The notes under the pieces are model-generated. The model searched no databases. It was not told the DNA's origin and saw only the letters and a list, made by a program, of their open reading frames with translations. The translations under genes and the position numbers were made by a program. Below, piece by piece: positions 12,913 to 23,412 of a DNA stretch of 64,000 nucleotides (position 1 is the stretch's first letter; each line of letters opens with the position of its first letter). The stretch is taken from NCBI RefSeq assembly GCF_902148845.1, contig NC_043751.1, forward strand, positions 31,309,294 to 31,373,293, written 5' to 3'. The stretch comes from Salarias fasciatus. Its lineage: Eukaryota > Chordata > Actinopteri > Blenniiformes > Blenniidae.

Positions 12913-13336
12913 TCTCATGTCGACAGTTTCAGCAGCTGGAGCTAATGCTAATGCTAATGCTAGAAGTAGACTCGGTTAGTACTGGGACTTCTGGAACATT
13001 AACTCAGTCAGTATTTGACTAGAAGTAGTCATTTCCACACTGGTTTCCGCTGGAAGCAGCTGTCTCATGGATCAGCACGGCGGAGAAGCTACCCGGACGG
13101 AGGATCGATGACTCTGCAGGCTGCTTTCTGACGTGGACCCAGAGGCCGGACTTTTTTTAAGATTGATCTCCCCGATCTGGCGCGGCGCAGCAGATGAGAT
13201 TGGATGAGGTTGGAGAGCGGAGCCAAAAGCCGGGAGCCGCCTCGGCGCTCAGACCCCAGTAAACACTGATCAATGATTAAAATACGACCTCCAGTCTGTT
13301 AGCAGAGAGCTGCTGGCTGCTGGCCAGGCCCTGTGA

Positions 13337-13337
<1 letters not shown>

Positions 13338-13393
<56 letters not shown>
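13338..13393. repeat. (CA)n microsatellite
   Basis: An uninterrupted CA dinucleotide run of about 28 units; no gene on either side. Confidence 0.98.
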
Positions 13394-13395
<2 letters not shown>

Positions 13396-13804
13396 CATCA
13401 CTTTCCACTGCCGTATGTCAAACTTCCATGATTCCACGTCCGTCCTCTGGGGGGCAGCAGTGAGTCGGTTCACAGGAATGCTAAAAATAGCCTCGGTTTC
13501 GAATTTCTGCAGTTGTCACGTGACAAACTGATCACCTAATCACAGTAATAGGGCGTGTTCATCATGCTGATCCCTAAACTGATCCCTCCATTCATTATTC
13601 CTGTTATTCTGACCTCTTTCTTTCTTTCTTCTGCACATTTCTGGAACTTGAAGGAAGCAGAAGGTCCTCAGCATCTTCAGCAAACACTGAACATGACTGT
13701 ATGCAATACTCTGAAAATCATCAAATGATAATAATTTAAGGCTGTGATCTAAATTAATTTTGTTTATTTGTGTTTCTAACAGGTTTTTCTCCACTTTCTT
13801 TTAC

Positions 13805-14362
13805 TTAAAGCGAAACTTCAACATTTTGGCAAATTGGCCCATTCAGCGCAATTCCTTAGTCATTTGGAACAGCATACCTACTGTTTTTGTGAGGGCGAGC
13901 TGTTGTTTATTCAGAGGCGAGTCACGGAAGGTTTTCGGGACGGACACAATGGAAATGGGCGGTATTTTTACTTCCCCTCGTCAAACTCATCAAATACACA
14001 ATCCAACAACCCCAAAACACTTTGGTGGACACATTATAATCCGCACATTCACTACGATGTAAAATATTAATGCAAAATTACCAGATTGAGTTGTTTATGC
14101 GAAGATTGCTAAGACGGAACTACTTACAAAACATGGCATCTGGGCGTAGTGATTTCAAAAGAAAAAGTAGTTCCCAGTATTTGCTTCAGTGTCGTAACGC
14201 TACAACATTATTTGTTAGTGTTCCACAGCGTACAACCTTCCCCGACTCACCTCTGAATAAACAACAGCTCGCCCTCACAAAAACAGTAAGTATGCTGTTT
14301 CAAATGACTAAGGAATTGTGCTGAATGGGCCAATTTGACAAAATGTTGAAGTATCGCTTCAA
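13805..14362. mobile_element. Foldback/MITE-like element with long inverted arms
   Basis: The left arm (13805 to about 13935, beginning TTAAAGCGAAACTTCAACAT) and right arm (about 14212-14362, ending GAAGTATCGCTTCAA) are inverted copies over more than 120 bases, including a shared block from GGCCCATTCAG to the Glu/Ser-rich pseudo-ORF. TTAA at the left and TTCAA at the right suggest a TTAA target, as used by piggyBac-type elements. There is no transposase, so it is non-autonomous. Confidence 0.75.
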
Positions 14363-14904
14363 AGGTGCATTAAGGAGTTTGTATGTTTTACACAAAACAA
14401 CGGCCCCTGCAGGCCTTTGGCGTAACTGCAGCTTAATGAAACGCTCGTGTCTGTGGGTTGCGTCCATGTACGTGCACGGAAGAGGGGAACTCCTTCCTCG
14501 CTCTTTAAGTAGCGCTCGAGTAAAATTTGAGTTTCTTCTGCCTGGTGGGTCTGCTGGAGCTGTGGCAGTGCTAGAAGCCGGTCTGTTCTTACTTTCTGGA
14601 AGCTCCATCCTCAACACTGCTCAGTTGTTGCTGGTAAGTATCTGGCGGTGTAATGGTGGACAAAACGAAACTTAAGGATATCCGGCCAGCGAGAGGCGCA
14701 TTACGTTACATCATCTCAAATTCTCCCCAAAAAAATTCTGGTGCCGGACCGGCACTGCAACTTTCAAGTGACAATTTAGCGCTGTTAGCGGTACTTACAA
14801 TGAATATGTCAGGACACATTGTACTCATCATTAAATATTTGTAACATATTTATGGTGGAAAATAAGTATTTTTAAAGTTGAAAAACTCCTTAATGCACCT
14901 TTAA
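14361..14904. mobile_element. Second MITE-like element abutting the first
   Basis: The ends are inverted: AAAGGTGCATTAAGGAGTTT at 14361-14380 and ACTCCTTAATGCACCTTTAA at 14885-14904. The element shares its left boundary with the right end of the preceding foldback, so one probably inserted into or beside the other. No transposase is visible. Confidence 0.65.
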
Positions 14905-16168
14905 ACTACAGCTGTGCTAATGATGCTAACAGGAGGCCAACAGCTAAACGTTAATGTTTGTCTTTTCTAGTTCTTCAAAAAAAGATTCAAAATCTTATTT
15001 GTAAGTAACACTTTCAAAAAACACTACAAATCCAACTGAGTTGAAGCTACGCTGCTCTCATGCTAAGCTAACCTGCAGGTTTTAAACTCATTTCCTGCCT
15101 CGTCTGGGGAAGCTAACCCCCCTCCCCCTCCGTCTTTTTTTCAATTACTCCTCCCTGCATTTCCCTGCATGCATTATAAATCAGGCGGGGTCCTCGGAGC
15201 CCGCTGCAGCCGCGCTGTCGCCTTGTTTAACGTATAGTTCATGAATTAATTGTGGCTCTGCTGAGACCGGAGGGGAAACAGCTCCCTGCCGTCGCCGTGG
15301 CGATAAACTTGCAGTTTCCATTAGAAATGATGGACGAGCGGCCGGACGCCACGCCCCCCCAGTCAGCCTCCCAGCGGAGGACCTGCAGGGGCGCAGGGCT
15401 GAAACGCCTTTCTGAGAACTCACAGCGACCTCTACTGACCTCTACTGACCTCCACTGACCTCTACTGACCTCTGGTGACCTCTCGTGGTCAGTCTGGTCT
15501 AAAAACTGAGGGAGAAGAAGGCCGGAGAAGGTGGGACGTCTTCTGAAATGTAACGGAATGTTCACAGTCGATGGTTTTAAGAAACGTTGACAGACGATGG
15601 TTTCTAGAAGCGTCTCTGAGTCTCTGGGTGGTTCCCTTCTCTGTTTACGCCACACCTTGATTTTGCCATGAAACCTTTCAGCTCTTGATATTTTGACGGT
15701 CCGATGTTCCTGCTGTCTTCTTGTCGTCTTTCAGAGCCGTGAAGGAAAGATGACGGTTTTTCTTCTCTTTCTGGCAATATTTTCTAATCCCTCTGTGGCG
15801 TTAGTGAGAAGAAGATATGCTGAAAGCTCTAGTTTGCTCCATTTCTAAACTAGATGTGTTTTGTACACTCTTGACTTGATCCTGTGACTTTTCTGGACTT
15901 TGTACTGAGTTCCCATCAGGCTCGAAGGCCAAATAAAACCATTTTTTTAATATTTTCAGGGCGGATAAGACGCTGATCCACTCACTGAGCGTGTCGCGCA
16001 GACCGGCGCTCCAACCACGTTCCGCTCAAACACGTCTGGCGTTTCTGCGTTTCTCAGGCTGAAGACTCGTCCAGAATCAAACGCTCACCGGAGACGCTCC
16101 ACTGCCGGCAGGCGGAGGCGCGAACCGCCGTCCAGCTGTTTAGTATTCCGCCCCGGTAAACACAGCGC

Positions 16169-16221
<53 letters not shown>

Positions 16222-16477
16222 TGTGTGTGTTATGTAACGGCTTCAGATGGGAAGATAAACTCACCTGTCCTCACCGTGGATCCACACATCGCCCTCATAC
16301 ACACACACACACACACACGCACACATGCTTTCTTTTCGCAGCTCTGCTCAAACCCAGGTGTGTGTGTGTTTTTGTTAAAGCAGGTCTAATCTGGTTTGTA
16401 CTGAAGTGCCACATCTGGACTGAAGTGGAAAAACAGCTGGAAATGAGAGAAAGACAGGAGGAGGAGGTTTTACTCAC
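14905..16477. other. Intergenic, no gene seen
   Basis: Holds a short tandem of ACCTCTACTG units (15429-15484), a (TG)n run at 16171-16219 and (CA)n at 16299-16325. A GC-rich stretch at 15180-15450 gives minus-strand ORFs without a known domain. Confidence 0.45.
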
Positions 16478-16707
16478 CGAATCTGCTGCTGGATGGCGGG
16501 CGGGCGGGATTCCCTCCGATACCCCGTCTGGTGCAGGAGATCCCATCAGGGGGAGGAGGGGGGCGGGAGGAGGAGGAAGAGCGGGGTGGGGGGGGTGGGG
16601 GGGGGGGGCAGCAGGAGGAAGGGCGGGGGGCAGCGCTGCTGTTGGGATCTTGATGCAGTCTAGACAAGGTCTGAATACTTATCAGCTCTGTGTTTGTGAG
16701 ACAATCC

Positions 16708-16767
<60 letters not shown>

Positions 16768-17276
16768 GTCTACAATCAGAACAAGATCCAGGTCCAAATA
16801 AAGTCCAGATCCAGTTTATTGCTGGAGTTGAAACCAGAATCACCTCTGAACCAAGTCTGGAACAAACCTAGAACTGATCCAAGGCCCATGTAGAACCAAA
16901 CAAAAACCAAACCCAGACCAAGTCCAGAGTCTCTTCCACACGGCATCTGAGAACTGAGTCTAGAACCAGGTCTGGAACCACAAACTGGTCTAAAACTAGT
17001 GCGAGTCCACCACCAGGTCTGAACTGTTCTAAAACCGGTCCCAGAGTCTGAACCAGGACTGGAACCAGGGTGAGACTCACCATGAACAGAGACTCTCATC
17101 AGTCTCCTCCCACCACAGAGCCGTGGGGGTAGTTTGACACCAGCCTCGTGCAGGAGATCCTGGAACCTTCTCAGGTGTGTGACGTCCTGCTCACAGAGGA
17201 GAAGCCGCGTCTCCTGGTCCGCCTCCACCTGCCCCACTCCGATGCCCCGCCTCCTCCTCAGCTCTTCAGTCACCAT
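16478..17276 (-). CDS. Candidate two-exon coding segment of an unrecognised gene
   Basis: On the minus strand an open segment starts at ATG 17276 (MVTEELRRRRGIGVGQVEAD...) and reads to a good donor (CATG then GTGAGT) at 17081, phase 1. A phase-compatible short exon, 16527-16478, lies after a long pyrimidine tract ending CACCAG and before GTGAGT; together they encode 82 residues. The protein is charged, with a heptad-like stretch (EQDVTHLRRFQDLLHEAG), but I recognise no family. Upstream the frame closes near an ACAG acceptor at about 17393, compatible with a 5' non-coding part. A G-rich stretch and (CA)n array (16550-16766) occupy the intron. It may be a real exon pair of a divergent gene or a chance reading frame; no downstream exon was found. 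Confidence 0.3.
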
Positions 17277-18109
17277 GGCAACCCGTGACAGCAGCTGATT
17301 GGTTGGTTGGACGCTCTCTGGGAGGATTTGTGATGCTGAGGCCCAATCAGAGGCCAGCAGGAGCAGCAGGAGCTCTCCACCGCTTCACCCTGTAAAAACA
17401 CAGCGTCACTGAATCCCCCGGACTTTAACTCGCGTCTGTCTTTTAGCTCACGTTTAGCATTCTTTGATTCCTTCACCACGGAAACAGTTTCTTATTTTAC
17501 TTTCAATTCCGCTGTGGAATTTTTTCTTTTTTTTAATGGCAACACAGTGTTTCTGTGGTCCTACAGCAACTTTCTGCTGTCATACAGTGACACCTGGTGG
17601 CAGGAGGTGGTATACATCAGTATCTCATGACCAGTCTGGAGAGATTGTGTCTGGGAAATCAAACAGCTGAAACAACATCAAAGCCATTCTGACACGTCAC
17701 AAATACAATTCCAACACAAATGAACGGACAAACAACAAATCCTGCAACATTTTGTTGCATTTTGCACGAATCCCACAAGTACAGCATGAGATCGTTTGAA
17801 CAGACACTGTGGCTACGGCATCACTTTTCATGACACGATCAATAAAAACAAAGAGAATTTCAACAGATTCAAACTCAGTTTGGAACTTCGGCATAAAGAA
17901 AAGCTAACTGCAGCATCTTAACAGAGCTGTTAAACATCTGGACGACACTGAAATCGACCAATCCGCTGCCGCGACAGGAGTCGGCCCGCCGCCGCGCACC
18001 GAGGGGGAAGATTCAGAAGACCACCTTTCATTTCTGAAACAGGGGAAAGCTCTTCTGAAGGATGGCTTTCTGCTGCTGCAGTGCTTCAGCGCTCAGTCTG
18101 AGACATGAT

Positions 18110-18152
<43 letters not shown>

Positions 18153-18602
18153 TCTACTGGTCAGTGCTGCTGCAGTCTTTCATATTTCATGCTGAGCTGA
18201 TGCAGATGTGCTCTTGTACAGGTGTGTGTTTGTGTGTGCGTGTGTGTGTGTGTCGATTCACAGAAAGTCTCTGAGGCCTTGTTGGTCTGTGCAACACACA
18301 CATTATTCGCTCACACTAATGCTAATGCTAATGCTAATGCATAACTGGGCTAATGTAGAGGTAAACTGGAGTTCAGCAATGGAAGAGGAAACTGTTTAGG
18401 AGTTAGAGAAGTGTGTGTCACACTATCAGTGAGTGTGTGTGAATCCTCTCAGGAAGCAGAGCGTTAAACCGTCTGCAGGCAGCAGCACCACTGACCAGGG
18501 ACACCGGAGACAGTCTGAGTTACTCCAGGCTGTCTGCCTCTGGCTCCATCTAGCGGACAGATGGCGGAAGTGCAGCAGCTGACAGCAGCTGTTTGACCAG
18601 AG
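17277..18602. other. Intergenic, no gene seen
   Basis: Unique AT-balanced DNA with (CA)n at 18112-18148, a (TG)n cluster at 18222-18253 and a short GCTAAT run. No coding exon recognised. Confidence 0.45.
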
Positions 18603-19254
18603 CAGGGGTGTTCAACCTGCGGCTCTGGAGCCACATGTGGCTCTTCAGTCCCTCTGTAGCAGCTCCATGAAGCCTTCTCAGCAGGATAAGTGAATAAGCA
18701 TTTAACTTATTCTTAAATTATTATGTGATTCATCCATCTTGGTTCAAAATGTATTCAAAAAAGGTTCAAGTAAAATTGGGAAAACCACAAGAAATGGTGA
18801 AAAACATGACAGAAAAGCTCAAAAAAGTTGAAATGTCTACAATTTCTAAGATAAGAAAACTAAATATGGTAGGGAAAATGCATAGAAAACTGTTTACAAA
18901 GAGGTAAAATGGCTAAAACGGCTAGAATTTCAAGACTGTCAACAAAAAAACTTGCAAAGACGAACAAAATTGTTAAAATCAGGTACAAAAACCAGTTTAA
19001 AGTAATAAAATGTTCACTATTCTGGAATTAAAACTTCGTGAATACATTATAAGATCTAGTTTTTGTATTCATTCATTCATGAATAGTTAGTTGAATGAAT
19101 GGTTTTTGTTTGTGCATCAAAACTAGAAATGAGGCTTTCTGAGCTGCATTTGCCTCATTTTAAAGATTAAATGTCCTTTATGGCTCCAGAACTACTGGAC
19201 TTGATGGAAAGTCATTAAAATGGCTCTTTTGGTCATAAAGCTTTCAGAGCCCTG
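18603..19254. mobile_element. Non-autonomous hAT-like element, copy 1
   Basis: It begins CAGGGGTGTTCAACCTGCGG and ends TCAGAGCCCTG, the CAGGGG/CCCTG end type of hAT elements. The internal sequence matches the element in the cartpt intron (29639-30267) from end to end: the CCACATGTGG block near the start, an AAACCACAAGAAATG block in the middle, and TTTTGGTCATAAAG near the end. No transposase is present. The flanking 8-mers (GACCAGAG, GCCAGACT) are only loosely similar. Confidence 0.75.
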
Positions 19255-20221
19255 GCCAGACTGAAACAGAGTCAGAACCACTGAAAGCAGATGTTTCCTC
19301 AGACGGTTCAGCTTCCTGTCTGCTGTGGTGATGAAGACAGGCGGAGAAGTGAGCAGGTGGATCGATGTGAGGATGGAGAAACTGAGATCTGGACCAAAGC
19401 TCAGAGGCGAGCCGGCCTCCATCTGTCCATTCTTCTTGAACCCGAACCCTTTTCTTCCTCCACTACGACCTTGATTCCGAACATGAACCATATTAATAAT
19501 AATTCTGTAACTCTGTATGTGTGTCAGACATTCAAACAGAACACGCAAAACCTCCATCAGCTTGGAACTGAAAGTGAAATAAAGGCAAAAAATGCAGAAC
19601 AAAAAGGAAGCTGGATTGGGAAGAAGCACAACAGACTAGAGAAAGCGTTGGAGCTGTGTGCACGAGATCAAAGCACACGAACCTGCAAAATCACACAGAC
19701 AGATCGAGACCTGATCATGAGCAAGAGACTCAGCAGATCAAGTGGAAAGACTCAGGGGCGAATCGGAGAGGAAGCACCAAGAACGCCCGACCAGAGACCT
19801 GGAGACAGAAAACCATGAACCCTGAACCAAGAAGGGCCAGAAACACAGAGAGCCGAGAAACCGACAGAAAAACAGCCAAGGCCTAGCTGCAACTGGAATC
19901 CAAACATAAGAAAGAACAAAGAATTTCAATAAACACAAGAAGCTCCTGCTCGACTGGAGGAACGGAACTCACCGATGAGCAGGGACTGAAAACATCTCAG
20001 GTCCAACATCTCCAGGAAGGCAGGCCGATGGATTCACGGTTTTCAACTGTAAGTGGAAATGTGAGGAAATAACAGAAATATTAATAATATGAAGTAAATG
20101 TTACCTTGGTAACACCATTAAAGAACATCATAAATAGCACTACACAGAGCCAGACAGGACACCAGAAATAAAACTTTATATTGTGGCCATAATTTAAAAT
20201 CCAGATGTCATGTCTGGGGCT
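19255..20221. other. Intergenic, no gene seen
   Basis: ORFs in 19290-19890 on both strands show no recognisable domain or consistent splicing. The part from 20040 onward may be an AT-rich transposon body attached to the following palindrome. Confidence 0.4.
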
Positions 20222-20324
20222 CAATTCCACTGTTATAACTCCATCCAAGCAAGCATGTATGCTGTTTAATGCATTTATAAATGCATTAAACAGCATTAAA
20301 CAGCAAGTTATAACAGTGGAATTG
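20222..20324. repeat. Foldback with a 36-bp perfect palindrome at its centre
   Basis: The outer arms CAATTCCACTGTTATAACT (20222-20240) and its inverse at 20305-20324 flank a perfect 36-base palindrome at 20260-20295 (core AATGCATTTATAAATGCATT). It probably comes from a MITE, although its borders are unclear. It lies about 125 bases upstream of the C15orf40 start codon. Confidence 0.75.
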
Positions 20325-20448
20325 AAACAGTTGGCGTTTCTTCACAGAAAGTTTTATGCTTTGATTGTTGAGGACAACGGAAGTTTTTACTTTGAAAACC
20401 GGAAGTTGCTTTGTTTACGTTTTAATCTTGTAGCTAACATGCTAACCG

Positions 20449-22675
20449 ATGTTCTCCCGCCGCGGTGTGCTCCTACCGGGACGTTTTCTCGGCTGTCTGG
20501 CCTCTTTTAGCCCCCCTGGAGCCGCGGAGCCGAGCCGGTGCTCACCGGCCTTCGTCCCGCTGCTCCGCCGCTCCGGACGGTCCGAACCCCCGCCCGCTGC
20601 GGCCGGAGAGTCCCGGAAGGTTCCGAAGAATCCCGAAGAGTCCCGGAGCTTCGGAAACAGAAAGATGCCCAAAAAGGTAATAAAGTGACCGAAAGCTTTA
20701 AAGCCTTCCCGCCGCTGCGGACACGTCACGTGACCGTCTGGCTCCTGGAGGATCCGGTTCCTGCAGCGCTCAAACAGCACATGAACCCTTTCCGTGGCCG
20801 CCGCCTCTGATCCAGTCCCACCGGCTGAGAGCATCTCCAGACTCCTCAGAGAAGCAGAAGCCACCAGGAAGTGGTTTTTGGTCGGAGCTGGCTGTGTGTG
20901 TTCAGCCCCTCGGTATTTCTGCTTCCATCGGGATGTTTCAGAGGCTAAATCCACTCGTTTTTGCCTCCCTAACCCAGGTCAAAGGTCAGCAGGCTGCAGT
21001 AGCAGCGGGACCAGCAGAAGCAGCGGCTTCAGGCCCGGTGACTCGAGACCGGAGCGGCGCCGTGAGCATCACCGTGCACGCCAAGCCCGGCTCCAAACAC
21101 AGTGCCATTACAGGTCGGCTGCTCAGAAGCTGTTACACTCTGTGAAGCAGTTACACTCTCTGAAGCTGTTACACTCTCTGAAGCTGTTACACACACACTC
21201 TGAAGCAGTTACACACACTCTGAATCAGTTACACACTCTCTGAAGCTGTTACACTCTCTGAAGCTGTTACACACTCTGAAGCTGTTACACACACTCTAAA
21301 GCTGTTACACACACACTCTGAAGCAGTTACACACTCTGAAGCAGTTACACACACTGTGAAGCTGTTACACACACTGTGAAGCTGTTACACACACTGTGAA
21401 GCTGTTACACACACTGAAGCTGTTACACACACTCTGAAACTGTTACACACTCTGAAGCTGTTACACTCTCTCTGAAGCTGTTACACACTCTGAAGCTGTT
21501 ACACACACTCTGAAGCTGTTACACACACTCTGAAGCTGTTACACTCTCTCTGAAGCTGTTACACACACTCTGAAACTGTTACACACTCTGAAGCTGTTAC
21601 ACTCTCTCTGAAGCTGTTACACACTCTGAAGCTGTTACACACACTGTGAAGCTGTTACACACACTGAAGCTGTTACACACACTCTGAAACTGTTACACAC
21701 TCTGAAGCTGTTACACTCTCTCTGAAGCTGTTACACACTCTGAAGCTGTTACACACACTCTGAAGCTGTTACACTCTCTCTGAAGCTGTTACACACTCTG
21801 AAGCTGTTACACACACTCTGAAACTGTTACACACACTCTGAAGCTGTTACACTCTCTCTGAAGCTGTTACACACTCTGAAGCTGTTACACACTCTAAAGC
21901 TGTTACACACACTGTGAAGCTGTTACACACACACTCTGAAGCTGTTACACACTCTGAAGCAGTTACACACACTGTGAAGCTGTTACACACACACTCTGAA
22001 GCAGTTACACACACTCTGAAGCTGTTACACACTCTGAAGCTGTTACACACACTGTGAAGCTGTTACACACACTGTGAAGCTGTTACACACACACTCTGAA
22101 GCTGTTACACACACTGTGAAGCTGTTACACACACTGTGAAGCTGTTACACACACACTCTGAAGCTGTTACACACACTGTGAAGCTGTTACACACTCTGAA
22201 GCTGTTACACTCTCTCTGAAGCTGTCAGGAATAGTCAGACTGTCTCTGCTCCTCCTGTTTCAGGCGTTTCAGCCGAAGCGGTGGGTGTTTCCATCGCAGC
22301 GCCCCCCACAGACGGAGAAGCCAACACCGAGCTGGTCCGTTACCTGGCCGAAGTCCTGCAGCTGAAGAGGAGTCACGTTTCTCTGGACAAGGTTCTCGAA
22401 CACAGACTGAAGTTGGTTCTGGAACATTTGGGATGAGACGTGTGGACGCTCTCCGCCACCAGGTGGCAGCGTCTCCACGGAGACAGTAATCCTGCAGGGA
22501 ACCTTCAGAGCCTCCAGCAGACAGGCGCATGTTGTCCTGCAGGATTCCAGACGTTTCCGCCTCCTCACGCTGTTTCCTCCCGCAGGGCTGCAGATCCAGA
22601 GACAAGCTGGTCCGAGTGGACTCGTCCCTCAGTCCCGAGGAGGTTCTGAGGAGACTGCGAGAGGCTGCCGGCTGA
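20449..22675 (+). CDS. c15orf40: UPF0235/DUF167 protein, C15orf40 homologue
   Basis: Four exons, 20449-20676, 20978-21113, 22264-22391 and 22586-22675, give 193 residues with phases 0, 1 and 0. The DUF167 core is clear: [57 protein letters not shown] and SRDKLVRV, ending [15 protein letters not shown]. The human protein has the same order (HAKPGSK, AAPPSEGEAN, LDKGGKSREK). I start at ATG 20449; this adds an Arg-rich leader ([15 protein letters not shown]) that would suit a mitochondrial presequence. The internal MPKK at about residue 73 matches the start of the shorter human form, so both starts are possible. Molecular function is unknown for the family. The exon 3 donor (GTTCTC) is weak but phase and homology support it. 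Intron 2 is nearly all minisatellite. Confidence 0.93.
21125..22222. repeat. CTGAAGCTGTTACAC minisatellite in C15orf40 intron 2
   Basis: About 1.1 kb of 17-21-base units of the form CTGAAGCTGTTACACACA, with CA-length and AAGC(T/A)GTT variants. It begins about ten bases into the intron and ends about 40 bases before the next acceptor. Confidence 0.97.
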
Positions 22676-23351
22676 CAGGAGGGGCTCCAGCACCGCTGAC
22701 CAACAGGAAGGAAACAAAGACTCATCACAACTGCTCTAGGTTCCAGGTCCTGGGATGTGGTCCTGGAGCACTACAGGTCTGGGATTCCAGGACCTGGAAC
22801 AGTGTTTATATGACAGACATCCTGATTCTAAAAGACGTACTGCAGTAAGATCTCAGTGACAGTCTGAGGGTTCATCAGATCTGAGACTAATGGACGGAGT
22901 TCCACAGGGCGTGACTCTGGGCCCTGCGTTTTGGTTTTCTTTTTTCTGTTAAGATTCCCTTATTTGCACATTATCAGAGTCTCAGATCAAGCTGGACGTC
23001 TGATAATCTTCGCTGGATTATTATGTGTTGAGAATAATCTGTGAGGAGCAACACTGACGAGTTTTCCCCAGAGATGAATAAAGTATTTCCCTTCAACAAG
23101 CATCCCGGGAAGTTTATTTCAAACTTTTATTCCTGTTTCATCCTCATATAAAAACCCTTCATCATCCTTCTGAGAAAATGCTGCACATGTTACTGAAGCT
23201 TTGGGACACAGTGTGGACAGTCAGTGGTTTTAACAGAAGAGCCTGTGAACAGCAGGGGGCGCTGTGCTCCAGGTGGGGATTTATCAAAACAAACAGCTTC
23301 AACAAACACCCCAGGACCTGCGGGGGTGTGGGGTGCCAGTCCATCCCGGGC

Positions 23352-23412
<61 letters not shown>

